A stretch of DNA of 64,000 nt from Dehalogenimonas sp. THU2 (lineage in GTDB: Bacteria > Chloroflexota > Dehalococcoidia > Dehalococcoidales > Dehalococcoidaceae): assembly GCF_039749495.1 (NCBI RefSeq), contig NZ_JBDLLU010000007.1, positions 1 to 64,000 on the forward strand, given 5' to 3'. Of this stretch, positions 34,845 through 43,686 are shown piece after piece (the stretch's first letter is position 1; every line of letters begins with the position of its first letter). Under the pieces are notes generated by a model. It saw only the letters and a list, made by a program, of their open reading frames with translations, did no database searches and had not been told where the DNA came from. The position numbers were made by a program, and so were the translations under genes.

Positions 34845-35552
34845 TTAATCATATCCGGTGAAAGAGTCGCGGATCACGCGGTCCTGGGGTATTCTGAGCG
34901 CCGATAATTGTTCCTGAAGCGACATGACCATGCGCGGCGGTCCAGATATAAAGAAAGCACGCTCCTTATAATCCGGGATGGCATCGATAATCAGGTTTTT
35001 ATTTATGAGCCCAGTCCGGCCTTTCCAACTCTGTGGCGGTTCCGACAGAATATGTTCGATTCGTATCCCGGGTATGGCGGCGGATATCTCATCGAGTTCG
35101 TCACGAAAGATGATATTATCATTACGATCGTTGCTGTAAAGCAGCACGATATCCCGGTCCAGCTTCTTGGTGCAGGCGTAACGAAGAATACTCCTGGCGG
35201 GGGTGATGCCTATACCACCGGTGAGGAAAGCCAGCGGCTGCTTGCCTTCAGGCATGGTAAAACTGCCGGATGGTCCCTGGATCCTGGCCCAGTCACCCGG
35301 TTTCATCGCGTCTAACGCCTGTGAATAGTCATGTTCAGTGATGCGCTTGGTGAATTCAAGATACTCAGTGTCGGTGGGGCAACTGGATATTGTGAAATGA
35401 TGCAACACCTCAGATCCATTGACCTTGATGGTCAGGAAAAAATACTGTCCCGGCTCAAAAGGTGCCTTTTCCGGGGAAATCGGGAAACGGAATGATTTCA
35501 CACCTGGGACGCGGGGGATTATCTCTGAAAATTCGGTTTCAAACTGCCACAT
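34845..35552 (-). CDS. FNR-type FAD/NAD(P)-binding oxidoreductase
   Basis: A 235-residue ferredoxin-reductase-like flavoprotein. The FAD domain includes FEPGQYFFLTI, HHFTISSCPTD (RxYS-like site, here HFTIS) and GPSGSFTMP. The NAD(P) domain has LAFLTGGIGITPARSIL, VLLYSNDRNDNIIFRDEL and FFISGPPRMVMSL. There is no fused 2Fe-2S domain, so it needs a separate partner protein. No partner gene is next to it. Gene ends 47 bases before the GH15 start. Confidence 0.88.
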   Translation of the reverse strand: MWQFETEFSEIIPRVPGVKSFRFPISPEKAPFEPGQYFFLTIKVNGSEVLHHFTISSCPTDTEYLEFTKRITEHDYSQALDAMKPGDWARIQGPSGSFTMPEGKQPLAFLTGGIGITPARSILRYACTKKLDRDIVLLYSNDRNDNIIFRDELDEISAAIPGIRIEHILSEPPQSWKGRTGLINKNLIIDAIPDYKERAFFISGPPRMVMSLQEQLSALRIPQDRVIRDSFTGYD

Positions 35553-35734
35553 GTATTTGTCTCCATAAACGATGAAAGATTACAATCTTATTCCAGTATA
35601 GAACCGATGAGTAGTTAAGACAACAATGATCCGGAGGTGTGGTACGCGGTTCACCAAGTAGAGCAACGTTTTCCCAAGGGGTGTTATGACCACTGAATTT
35701 GTTCAGGGGAGGGCAACCAGTTAGAATAGAGAAT

Positions 35735-36652
35735 ATGGGATACAGACTAGAAAAAGAACCGGAACTCCACAATCCTGACCTTATCGTCGGTTGGCCTGGC
35801 ATCGGTAACGTTGGCCTTCTGGCTGTGGAAACCTTATGGCGACAACTTGAAGCCGAACATTTGGGAGATATCGAGCCTGAACCGTTCTTCTACCCCAGCG
35901 GCTTGGTGATTAAGGATGGTATACTGGAAAACCTGAGTTTCCCAGCGTCAAGGTTTTATTACAAGCAACTACCTCACCGGGATCTCATTTTCTTCACTGG
36001 GGAAGAACAACCTTCCGAGACGGGTTCAACGTACGCGGCTGGGGCCAAGGCTTATGAAATGGCTAACCATGTGCTGGACGTGGCGGAACATTTTGGCTGC
36101 CGGCGCATCTTCACATCCGGCGCGGCGGTCAGCGCTATACACCACGACGGTACACCTGGCGTCTGGACGGTGGCGACCAACGCCTCTCTCTTGGCAGAAA
36201 TCAACGCCAGTAGAGGCAACCGCTTGTCAAGTGAACTCCAGGGAAGGGGTGCACAGGCTAACGTGAGTGGATTGAACGGCCTACTCGTTGGTGTAGCATC
36301 GCGACGCGGCTTGCCGGCCGCCTGCCTGATGGGGGAAGTGCCTGATTACCTGGCTAGATCGCCGATGCCTTATCCGGCGGCGGTTAAATCGGTACTGGAA
36401 GTTATCAGCGGATTTTTAGATTTAAAAATCGACTACGCTGAAATTGAAACGATGCGACGGCAGATGAGTGAGATGATCGATCAATTCTTCAACCAGTTTC
36501 CTGATCACATAAAGGAAAAGCTTTCTCAACGACGACAGGTAGTTGAAGCGGAAGGCGGCGAAGCTATTACCGACGAGGATAAGCAATGGATGGAGGAACA
36601 TATCGAGGATTTATTCCGGCCGGGGACAGGTGGCGATGACCGGGCGGCTTAG
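35735..36652 (+). CDS. PAC2 family protein (first of a pair)
   Basis: A 305-residue protein of the proteasome-assembly-chaperone-2 family. Motifs: DLIVGWPGIGNVGLLAVETL, FYYKQLPHRDLIFFTGEEQP, ADYEMANHVLDVAEHFGCRRIFTSGA-type region and SGLNGLLVGVASRRGLPAACLMGEVPDY. Bacterial PAC2 proteins are of unknown role; archaeal ones were linked to proteasome assembly and 2-thioamide or ATP-grasp chemistry only by similarity. The ATG at 35735 fits the conserved start. It overlaps the next PAC2 gene by 17 bases. Confidence 0.88.
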   Translation: MGYRLEKEPELHNPDLIVGWPGIGNVGLLAVETLWRQLEAEHLGDIEPEPFFYPSGLVIKDGILENLSFPASRFYYKQLPHRDLIFFTGEEQPSETGSTYAAGAKAYEMANHVLDVAEHFGCRRIFTSGAAVSAIHHDGTPGVWTVATNASLLAEINASRGNRLSSELQGRGAQANVSGLNGLLVGVASRRGLPAACLMGEVPDYLARSPMPYPAAVKSVLEVISGFLDLKIDYAEIETMRRQMSEMIDQFFNQFPDHIKEKLSQRRQVVEAEGGEAITDEDKQWMEEHIEDLFRPGTGGDDRAA

Positions 36653-37457
36653 TTACCTGGCATCGCCTAGGTTGGAAATTCCGGTGATGGTAGTTGGTTG
36701 GGAGAGTGACGCAGGCAATCTGGGCGGGAGAGTATCCGGGTATCTGACGGAGACTCTAGGCCTGAAACCGCTGGCCGCCATAGATCCGGTTGGATATTTC
36801 CCACTTTCCAGCGTGGACATATCCGCTGACCTTGTCGGTTTTCCCAGCAGCCTTTTTTATTATTCTGAAGAAGCCAATCTCATTGTTTTTAAGTCAGATG
36901 TGCCGGTGTTTGAGACACACGAATTCCTGAGGCTGGTCCTTGACCTTGCAGTGCACTACAACGCCGGATATTTGGTCCTAGTCAACGGATTACCGTCAAT
37001 GGCTTCACACAATACCCCCAGCGAGATACTGGCTAATATGAATTTCATTCAGCTAAAAGAGTGGTTGAACGGCGATGGGATCAACACGGGAATAAACTAC
37101 GAGTCACCACCGGGTCAGAAGCCCCCCATCAGCACTTACCTGATATGGGAAGCCCGGTCACGGGATATAATGTCCGTTTCATTATGGCTGCCGGTCCCGT
37201 TTTACCTTTCCGCCCTGACCGATGAGATCGGGGCGCGCCGCCTGCTGGCTTTTCTGAAAGAGAAATTCATACCGACGCTGGATCTGGAAATAGCCATCGA
37301 GTCTGAGGGACGGTTACGGGGAAAGCTGGGCGACTTGCGTTCCGGTTCAAAGGATTGCGATAAATATCTTTCAATGCTGGAAAGCAATCTCAGCCTCACT
37401 GAATATGAAGCCGGGCAACTGGCGGCGGAAGTGCGGCGAACGTTTCATATGGACTGA
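36636..37457 (+). CDS. PAC2 family protein (second of a pair)
   Basis: A 273-residue PAC2-like protein that is more diverged. IPVMVVGWESDAGNLGGRVSGYL is the opening loop, LVGFPSSLFYYSEEANLIVFKSDVP matches the second strand pair, and GYLVLVNGLPSMASHNTPSE the third. A C-terminal helical tail (CDKYLSMLESNLSLTEYEA) could pair with that of the first protein. The overlap with the upstream gene points to a heteromer; that is inference. Confidence 0.8.
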   Translation: MTGRLSYLASPRLEIPVMVVGWESDAGNLGGRVSGYLTETLGLKPLAAIDPVGYFPLSSVDISADLVGFPSSLFYYSEEANLIVFKSDVPVFETHEFLRLVLDLAVHYNAGYLVLVNGLPSMASHNTPSEILANMNFIQLKEWLNGDGINTGINYESPPGQKPPISTYLIWEARSRDIMSVSLWLPVPFYLSALTDEIGARRLLAFLKEKFIPTLDLEIAIESEGRLRGKLGDLRSGSKDCDKYLSMLESNLSLTEYEAGQLAAEVRRTFHMD

Positions 37458-37510
37458 CCGTGTCAGACTGCAATGACAATGGCTGATCCGTGTAATTGTT
37501 AAGCCGTCTT

Positions 37511-37678
37511 TCACGCGGAGGAATGGTGGTTACCGGTGGAGTTGTCGTCGGTGTTATGGTCGAGCTTGGGAGTGGTGATTGGACTGCCACCAAAATCACA
37601 ACCGAAAGACAGAGCCAGACTGTATAATAAAATCAAGCTGAGTGCAATAAGCAACAAACGGACAATGATCGGTTTCAT
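37511..37678 (-). CDS. 55-aa putative exported peptide or lipoprotein
   Basis: An ATG at 37678 opens MKPIIVRLLLIALSLILLYS then LALSFGCDFGGSP, a signal-peptide-like helix ending in a weak lipobox (SFGC). A short Thr/Asn/His-rich tail follows and ends at a TGA. No Shine-Dalgarno is evident. Another frame in the same stretch reads TPTTTPPVTTIPP, like a lipoprotein linker, so this may instead be a frameshifted lipoprotein remnant. This is the only candidate between the PAC2 pair and trpB2. Confidence 0.4.
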   Translation of the reverse strand: MKPIIVRLLLIALSLILLYSLALSFGCDFGGSPITTPKLDHNTDDNSTGNHHSSA

Positions 37679-37695
37679 CGGATTATAGCTTCAAT

Positions 37696-37730
37696 GAAAA
37701 ATAGAGGAAGCTGCAATCGCAGCTTCCTCT
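37696..37730 (-). terminator. terminator of trpB2
   Basis: A perfect 12-base-pair stem AGAGGAAGCTGC / GCAGCTTCCTCT with a four-base loop. On the minus strand it is followed by ATTTTTC, so it ends the trpB2 transcript 23 bases after its stop. Confidence 0.85.
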
Positions 37731-37752
37731 ACTCAAAAAACTGGCGGTTAGT

Positions 37753-39117
37753 CTAACCGATGATACATTGCGGAAGGTCTTTTAAAGCCTCTGTAACCAG
37801 AGATTCCGGGTACTCATAATCGGTGAGCTTGCCGGACAGGTAGGCGTCGTAGGCCGCCATATCGAAGTGGCCGTGACCGGAGTGATTGAACAGGATGACT
37901 TTTTTCTCACCGGACTCACGGCACTTGATGGCTTCGTCAATGGTGGCGCGGATAGCGTGATTCGTTTCCGGCGCACTGATGAAGCCTTCCGTACGGGCGA
38001 ACTGAATCCCGGCCTCGAAGGTGGGAAGCTGCATGACTGACTTGGCTTCGATCAGACCGAGCTTGTGCAGGTGGCTGACGATGGGCGCCATGCCATGATA
38101 GCGCAGACCGCCGGCGTGCACCGGAGGGGGCATGAATTTGCGACCCAGGGTGAACATCTTGGCGATAGGAGCCATGCCGGCTACATCGCCGTAATCGAAA
38201 GCGAAGGTGCCTTTGGTCAGGGTTGGGCAGCTGGCAGGCTCTACAGCGACGATGCGGGTGTTCTTGCCGCCGGTCAAGTTCTGATGAACGAAGGGCAAGG
38301 CCATACCGCCGAAATTGGACCCGCCGCCGACACAACCGATGACCACGTCCGGATATTCCCCGGCCATTTCCATCTGTTTCAGGGCTTCCAGACCGATGAC
38401 CGTCTGATGCATAAGAACGTGGTTCAAGACGCTGCCCAAGGCATAATGCGAGTCCGCACGGGGTGCAGCGTCCTCAACGGCTTCCGAGATGGCCAGACCC
38501 AGGCTGCCCGGGTTGTTGGGATCTTCTGCCAGGGCGGCGCGGCCGGAATTGGTATCCATGCTGGGACTGGGTACACACTGGGCGCCCCAGGTTTCCATCA
38601 TCATCTTGCGATATGGTTTCTGCTGGTAGCTTACCTTGACCATGTAAACTTTGAGTTCGATGCCGAACTGACTGCAGGCAAAAGCCATGGAACTGCCCCA
38701 TTGTCCGGCACCGGTCTCGGTGGTGAGACGGTTGATCCCTTCTTTTTTGTTGTAGTATGCCTGAGGCACGGCGGTATTGGGTTTATGGCTGCCGGCGGGG
38801 CTGGAACCTTCGTATTTGTAGAAGATCTTGGCCGGAGTCTGCAATGCTTTTTCCAGTGCGTGAGCCCGATAGAGAGTAGTCGGTCTCCAGCTGCGATAGA
38901 TGTCGATGACTTCTCCGGGAATATCGATGTATCGTTCCTGAGAAACTTCCTGCATGATAAGAGCCATCGGGAACAGTGGCGCCAGATCGGCGGGACCCAA
39001 CGGTTGTTTGGTTCCTGGATGCAGATATGGGGCCAGGGGTTGCGGCAGGTCAGCCTGGATGTTGTACCAGGCCGCGGGCATTTCAGTTTCATTCAATTGA
39101 TACTTGGTGCGGTTCAT
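37753..39117 (-). CDS. trpB: tryptophan synthase beta-like protein (TrpB2)
   Basis: A 454-residue PLP enzyme of the TrpB2 subfamily, longer than TrpB1 and typical of archaea and some bacteria. The N-terminal [18 protein letters not shown] is specific to this group. The PLP lysine is in [15 protein letters not shown], the glycine-rich phosphate loop is [12 protein letters not shown], and [15 protein letters not shown] the catalytic glutamate region. It makes tryptophan from serine and indole. No trpA or other trp gene is adjacent. GGAGG precedes the ATG, and a Trp-specific T-box leader lies upstream. Confidence 0.95.
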   Translation of the reverse strand: MNRTKYQLNETEMPAAWYNIQADLPQPLAPYLHPGTKQPLGPADLAPLFPMALIMQEVSQERYIDIPGEVIDIYRSWRPTTLYRAHALEKALQTPAKIFYKYEGSSPAGSHKPNTAVPQAYYNKKEGINRLTTETGAGQWGSSMAFACSQFGIELKVYMVKVSYQQKPYRKMMMETWGAQCVPSPSMDTNSGRAALAEDPNNPGSLGLAISEAVEDAAPRADSHYALGSVLNHVLMHQTVIGLEALKQMEMAGEYPDVVIGCVGGGSNFGGMALPFVHQNLTGGKNTRIVAVEPASCPTLTKGTFAFDYGDVAGMAPIAKMFTLGRKFMPPPVHAGGLRYHGMAPIVSHLHKLGLIEAKSVMQLPTFEAGIQFARTEGFISAPETNHAIRATIDEAIKCRESGEKKVILFNHSGHGHFDMAAYDAYLSGKLTDYEYPESLVTEALKDLPQCIIG

Positions 39118-39207
39118 GGATTGCCTCCCTGTTTATTATTATTATCTTGGTCGTTCGATCGGGAATGCCTTTAAACTTTCAGGTCACGGCACCACTCCTT
39201 CAGGGTA

Positions 39208-39500
39208 ATAAAAAACCCTCTGCCTTATTCAGGGGCAGAGGGTTCTGCGGTGCCACCCTTGTTGTTCCTTCTAATGCAGGAACATCTCATTACGGATACG
39301 ACCTTCATTTGAAGGTTTATACCCTGGGATGCTAACGCTTCCCTTGCGGCCGGACCTACTGGTCAGTGGTATGACGTTGGGGCGGCGGCTCCCGGGTCCA
39401 TTCAGTTCCCCGCTCAAGGCGCCGGCTTCCACCTGACCCGGCTCTCTGTGCCCAGCTTTGGGACCTACTAATCCCGTTCATAGCCTTTAGCTATTCGATT
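39208..39500 (-). promoter_or_regulatory. T-box riboswitch, tRNA-Trp specific
   Basis: The minus strand carries the invariant T-box GGGTGGCACCGC (39258-39247) followed by a terminator stem AACCCTCTGCC / GGCAGAGGGTT (39214-39244) and TTTTTT. Stem I is seen upstream with AGTAGGTCCC and GAGAGCCGGG. The specifier loop reads CTGAA-TGG-ACC with TGG at 39400-39398, the Trp codon. Uncharged tRNA-Trp would stabilise the antiterminator and turn on trpB2. Confidence 0.92.
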
Positions 39501-39506
39501 AAGCGC

Positions 39507-39535
39507 AATATAGACCAATTGACCGCTCTTGTCAA
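39507..39535 (-). promoter_or_regulatory. promoter of the trpB2 T-box transcript
   Basis: Minus strand TTGACA (39535-39530), 17-base spacer, TATATT (39512-39507), immediately before the T-box. Confidence 0.75.
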
Positions 39536-39542
39536 GATGGGG

Positions 39543-39556
39543 AAGTATTAATACTT
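39543..39556. promoter_or_regulatory. 14-base palindrome AAGTATTAATACTT
   Basis: A perfect palindrome eight bases upstream of the trpB2 -35 and about 70 bases before the AMP-binding gene. Candidate operator or activator site for either direction. Confidence 0.35.
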
Positions 39557-39627
39557 TAGTCTTAATTTGGCATGGGAGGCGGGGATTTGATAGACTTCAT
39601 GGCGATGTTTCGAATCAAGGATCAGTT

Positions 39628-41136
39628 ATGACTTTAACCAGATTTTTAGCCGAAGCGGGGCGACGGCACCAGGATAGAATCGCCTTTCAAATGGGTGAAC
39701 GACAACTATCGTTCAAGGAACTGGACAGGCTGTCAAACGGGTTGGCTGAGAGCCTTGTCAAAATGGGGATTAAACCCGGAGAACATGTGGCATTGTTGCT
39801 GGAGAACAGTCCTGATTTTGTGATCAGTTATTTTGGCGTGGTGAAAGCAGGCGCAATCGCCATGCCGTTGGATACCAAGTACAAACTGCTGGAACTCACG
39901 GCCGTATTTGATGATTGCCGTCCCGTGGCACTTATCGCCGAGACAGCTGCACTGAAAGCACTTTCAGCGGTTCCGTCGCTCATCGGATCCTTCAAATACA
40001 AGATCTGCCTGGGTAACATCGATATACCCGGGTGTGTCATATATGATTCACAGGTAAAAAGTGCGGAAACGGCCCCGCTTATAAGTGAATATCCGGAACT
40101 GGCGCATATCGCCTATACCTCAGGGCCGACGTTGCGGCCCCACGGAGCTGAGATAAAACAAAGAAATCTTATCGAAGCGGCGGCTGGCTCGGCGGCGGGT
40201 TTCGGGCAAACAGACCAGGACACGGTGGCGTTGTTCGCTTTGCCGCTGCATCACACTATCGGTATCGCCGTCATCATGATGACATCTCTGTTTGCAGGCA
40301 GCAGAGTGGTAATTGTCAATGGTATTTCTATGGACGCACTCTTATGCTCCATAGAAAAAGAACGGGTAACCATGTTTCATGGGGTACCGTTCATCCACGC
40401 CATGATGGTCAATCACCTGAAAGCCAACGGGCTTAAATACGATATAAGTTCACTCCGGTTTTGCGGCAGCGCCGGTGCGCCCATCCCGGTAAGCGTCATC
40501 ACGGGTTTCGAAGAACTTACCGGAAAATATCTCAATCAATATTACGGGTTAACGGAATCGACAAGTCATGTTACCTGCCAGGAGTTGAACAAATCCGGAG
40601 ACAGCGGCGGCGTCGGCACATCTATACCCGGTTTCGAAGTACGGGTGGTCAATGAAGAGGGAAGAACAGTAGCTGCCGGTGAACCGGGAGAAGTGGTGAT
40701 TCGTGGGCCGATCATGCGAGCTTATCATAATCGTGTTGAAGACACCGAGAGATTCATCAGGGATGGTTGGCTTTACACCGATGACATTGGCATCGTCGAT
40801 GAAAATGGGGAACTATTCATCACCGGCGTCAAGAAACCAATGCTGATCACCAAGGGTCAGAATATCTACTTTTCCGACATTGCCGATATTCTGATCACCC
40901 ATCCGTTGATCGCCGATGCCGCGGCAGGGGGCATCCCGGATCCGGACGGCATGCGTGGTGAGGTTGTACTGGCGGTCGTTACACTTATAGATGGCGCAAA
41001 CTTGACCGAACAGGAAGTAAAAAAATTCTGTTTGGAACGCCTGGCTAACTACAAGTGTCCCAAGAAGGTTTTATTCGTGTCGGATATACCGAGATCGCCC
41101 AACGGACAACTTGCGACTTTCAGCCTATTGGAATAA
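39628..41136 (+). CDS. AMP-binding (acyl-CoA synthetase-like) protein, degenerate
   Basis: A 502-residue member of the ANL adenylating superfamily by fold: FKELDRLSNGLAESLVKMG, GAIAMPLDTKYKLLEL, GSAGAPIPVSVI, and the A5 box YYGLTEST. Key catalytic boxes are altered. The A3 phosphate loop reads YTSGPTLRPHGAE where TSGTTGxPKG is expected. A8 has GVKKPM in place of GRxKD. The A10 lysine (TGK) is replaced: RSPNGQLATF. It may not form an acyl-adenylate. The ATG at 39628 fits the family start; a longer frame to 39529 runs into the trpB2 promoter. Confidence 0.85.
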   Translation: MTLTRFLAEAGRRHQDRIAFQMGERQLSFKELDRLSNGLAESLVKMGIKPGEHVALLLENSPDFVISYFGVVKAGAIAMPLDTKYKLLELTAVFDDCRPVALIAETAALKALSAVPSLIGSFKYKICLGNIDIPGCVIYDSQVKSAETAPLISEYPELAHIAYTSGPTLRPHGAEIKQRNLIEAAAGSAAGFGQTDQDTVALFALPLHHTIGIAVIMMTSLFAGSRVVIVNGISMDALLCSIEKERVTMFHGVPFIHAMMVNHLKANGLKYDISSLRFCGSAGAPIPVSVITGFEELTGKYLNQYYGLTESTSHVTCQELNKSGDSGGVGTSIPGFEVRVVNEEGRTVAAGEPGEVVIRGPIMRAYHNRVEDTERFIRDGWLYTDDIGIVDENGELFITGVKKPMLITKGQNIYFSDIADILITHPLIADAAAGGIPDPDGMRGEVVLAVVTLIDGANLTEQEVKKFCLERLANYKCPKKVLFVSDIPRSPNGQLATFSLLE

Positions 41137-41187
41137 TCGGTATATCTCTCTTATCATCTTGATGAACACCGGCGTATAATTGCCAGT

Positions 41188-41781
41188 GTGAAATCTGAAG
41201 TCTTGCGCGCCCGGGACGTGGATACATTGAGGCGGGCTATCGCACCTAAACTGCCACGGAAGACCGACCGCCCCGCCGTGATTATCCTTGTCGGGTTGCC
41301 GGGCAGCGGTAAGAGTTACTTCGCCGCCAAATTGCTCGAACGCATACCGGCGGCCGTACTCGAAAGCGATTACCTCAGGAAGACCCTGGTTCGCCGCCCA
41401 GTTTACAGCCAATGGGAACATATCCGATTATTCAGAGCTATCCACGCACTGGTAAAAGAATTACTCACGGCTAAATACAACGTTGTCCTGGACGCCACCA
41501 ATCTGACCGAGAATTACCGGCATCCGCTTGAAGCTATCGCTATAGACACAAAGGCAAAATCGATTATCGTTCATATAGACACTCCCCGTGATGTCGCTGA
41601 AAAACGGTTGGTGGAAAGATTAACCCAGCAAGGTGGATACTCCGATGCCGATTGGGCGGTTTACCAAAAGCTCGAGGAAACGTTTGAACCGATAAAACGC
41701 CCTCATTTCTATGTCAGAACCCCTATGGACATTTTGCCTGTAATTGATAAAATAGTGTCAGAGATAAAAATCCAGGGATAG
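41188..41781 (+). CDS. P-loop kinase-like ATPase
   Basis: A 197-residue protein with Walker A LVGLPGSGKSYFAAKL, a DxD-like ESDYLRKTLV, and NVVLDATNLTENYR followed by HIDTPRDVAEKRLVER. This layout matches small AAA_33/zeta-like or polynucleotide-kinase-like P-loop proteins that phosphorylate a small molecule or nucleic acid end. Substrate unknown. GTG start at 41188 with no strong ribosome site. It lies nine bases before pepA and is likely co-transcribed. Confidence 0.8.
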   Translation: MKSEVLRARDVDTLRRAIAPKLPRKTDRPAVIILVGLPGSGKSYFAAKLLERIPAAVLESDYLRKTLVRRPVYSQWEHIRLFRAIHALVKELLTAKYNVVLDATNLTENYRHPLEAIAIDTKAKSIIVHIDTPRDVAEKRLVERLTQQGGYSDADWAVYQKLEETFEPIKRPHFYVRTPMDILPVIDKIVSEIKIQG

Positions 41782-41790
41782 AGGAGCAAC

Positions 41791-43287
41791 ATGGAAATAA
41801 AACAGATCACGGGCGACATCAACAAGACTGAGGCTGATGCCATAATCCTGGGTGTTTTTGAAGATGATGAAACTAACGACATCGAGAAGGACCTGGACAA
41901 GGCCCTGGGTGGAACGATCGCGGCTCTACGCAAATCAAAGGAGATCAAAGGCAAATCCAGTGAACTAACTGTTATTCATACACTTGGCAAAATCAAATCC
42001 GCCAAGGCGGCAGTCCTGGGATTGGGTAAGAAAAAAGACTTCGATGCGACAAAATTGCGCTCCGCGATGGCCGATGCCTGCCGTTGTTTACAGCGGAAGA
42101 ATAATCTCAAACTGGCCCTGACGCTCCCTGATACGGGTTTAACGACTTACGAGGTCGCTCGGGTCGTCGCCGAAGCAGCCTATCTGGGCGGATATAGCTT
42201 CCGGAAACATCTGACAAAAGCAGCGGATTATGGCGACCTGAAATGCATGACCGTCATTTTTAAAGAAAAGATAGAAAAGAGCAGTTTCGAAATGGGCGCC
42301 AAGAGGGGGGAGATAGTCGCCCAGGCTACCATACTGGCCAGAGACCTGGCTAATGAACCTTCTAACCATATGACTCCAGAAGACCTGGCCGATGCCGCTC
42401 ACCAGGTGGCTCGGGAATCCGGCCTCAAGATTGAGATACTCGAACGCCGGGACATGGAAAAGCTGGGTATGGGCGGGTTGCTGGGGGTTTCTCAAGCTTC
42501 GAAAGATATCAATCCGCCGAAATTGATCATGATGAGGTATAAAGGCCGGGAGGGCGAGGGCTGGGATCTGGCGCTCGTCGGCAAAGGTCTGACCTTCGAC
42601 AGCGGCGGCGTTTCCATTAAGCCTTCCGAGAAGATGGAAGAAATGAAATTCGATATGAGCGGTGGCGCGGCGACCATCGCCGCGATGGGAGCAATCGGTA
42701 AACTGAAACTGGATATCAATGTGATCGCCGCCGTGCCGGCAACGGAAAATATGCCCGACGGCGCCGCTTTCAAACCGGGGGACGTACTGAAGATGTTTAC
42801 CGGTAAGACGGTCGAAGTAATTTCCACCGACGCAGAAGGCCGACTTATTCTGGCGGATGCTTTAGGCTACATCAATAAGGAAAAACCAAAGGTGATCGTC
42901 GACATGGCGACACTGACCGGGGCCTGTGTCATCGCCCTGGGTAATATCACCACTGCTGCCATAACCAATAATCAACCTCTGATGGATAAAGTCATCAAAG
43001 CGGGCACTTCGGCAGGGGAAAGGATCTGGCAGTTGCCGGCCTATGATGAATACAGAGATCAGTACAAGAGCGACTATGCCGATATCAAAAACGTCGGTGG
43101 CCGCCCGGCCGGCACCATAACCGCGGGGCTTTTCCTTTCCGAATTTATCGGCGACACGCCATGGGTTCACCTGGATATCGCGGGCACCGCCTGGGGTGAT
43201 AAGGATAAAGGACACCTGACCAAGGGCGGAAGCGGTGTGCCGGTGGCGACCCTGGTCAACCTCGCGGAGATGCTGGCGCAAGAGTAG
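41791..43287 (+). CDS. pepA: leucyl aminopeptidase (M17)
   Basis: A 498-residue M17 metallopeptidase. The N-terminal macro-like domain runs to about residue 170. The catalytic domain has LVGKGLTFDSGGVSIKPS (Lys and Asp zinc ligands), MKFDMSGGAATIAAM, STDAEGRLILADAL (Asp/Glu ligands) and MATLTGACVIALG. It forms a hexamer and removes N-terminal residues from peptides in the cytoplasm. AGGAGCAAC precedes the ATG. A terminator follows. Confidence 0.96.
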   Translation: MEIKQITGDINKTEADAIILGVFEDDETNDIEKDLDKALGGTIAALRKSKEIKGKSSELTVIHTLGKIKSAKAAVLGLGKKKDFDATKLRSAMADACRCLQRKNNLKLALTLPDTGLTTYEVARVVAEAAYLGGYSFRKHLTKAADYGDLKCMTVIFKEKIEKSSFEMGAKRGEIVAQATILARDLANEPSNHMTPEDLADAAHQVARESGLKIEILERRDMEKLGMGGLLGVSQASKDINPPKLIMMRYKGREGEGWDLALVGKGLTFDSGGVSIKPSEKMEEMKFDMSGGAATIAAMGAIGKLKLDINVIAAVPATENMPDGAAFKPGDVLKMFTGKTVEVISTDAEGRLILADALGYINKEKPKVIVDMATLTGACVIALGNITTAAITNNQPLMDKVIKAGTSAGERIWQLPAYDEYRDQYKSDYADIKNVGGRPAGTITAGLFLSEFIGDTPWVHLDIAGTAWGDKDKGHLTKGGSGVPVATLVNLAEMLAQE

Positions 43288-43307
43288 CGTCATTTATGGC
43301 TGTTTGG

Positions 43308-43345
43308 CAGAGCCGTTCCCCAAAAAGGGCGGCTCTGTTTATTAT
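43308..43345 (+). terminator. terminator after pepA
   Basis: CAGAGCCG and CGGCTCTG form an eight-base-pair stem around a 14-base loop, followed by TTTATTAT. It stands 20 bases after the pepA stop. Confidence 0.75.
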
Positions 43346-43366
43346 ACGTTGGTACGTTTACAGGCC

Positions 43367-43396
43367 TTGCTCTGTGCTCAACACCTATGTTATTCT
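43367..43396 (+). promoter_or_regulatory. promoter of ileS leader
   Basis: TTGCTC (43367-43372), 18-base spacer, TATTCT (43391-43396), just before the ileS T-box. Confidence 0.5.
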
Positions 43397-43404
43397 TTTA
43401 GTTA

Positions 43405-43675
43405 ACAGCAACGACGGAGAAGAGTAGGCAGGCGAAGGTCCCCAGCGAGTCCGGTACAGTGAGAGCGGACGGAAAACAGCCTTCTGAAAATCACTCCCGA
43501 GCTTCCGGATGAAATCTTCGGGATGAAGAGAGTAATCACCGACGGTTGCCGACCGTTATCGCGGCAGGGCATGTCAGTGCCTGAAAAAGAGCTTCTATCA
43601 AATCATGATAGAGGAAACAGGGTGGTACCGCGGGTCTTTATCCCGTCCCTAGTGGGGCGGGATTTATTATTTTAA
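43405..43675 (+). promoter_or_regulatory. T-box riboswitch, tRNA-Ile specific
   Basis: The T-box GGGTGGTACCGCGGG lies at 43620-43634. A terminator ATCCCGTCCC / GGGGCGGGAT (43640-43663) and a T-rich tail follow. Stem I contains AGAGTAGGCA and GAGAGCGGACGG, and the specifier region reads CTGAAA-ATC-ACTCC with ATC at 43490-43492. This fits the downstream isoleucyl-tRNA synthetase. Confidence 0.93.
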
Positions 43676-43686
43676 AGAGGTTTTAT

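Noticed and set aside
38065-39174. 369-codon plus-strand open frame
   Set aside because: Antisense to trpB2, which has full family motifs and a T-box.
41188-41781. Zeta-toxin reading of the P-loop kinase gene
   Set aside because: No antitoxin gene accompanies it and the P-loop region fits general small-molecule kinases equally well.
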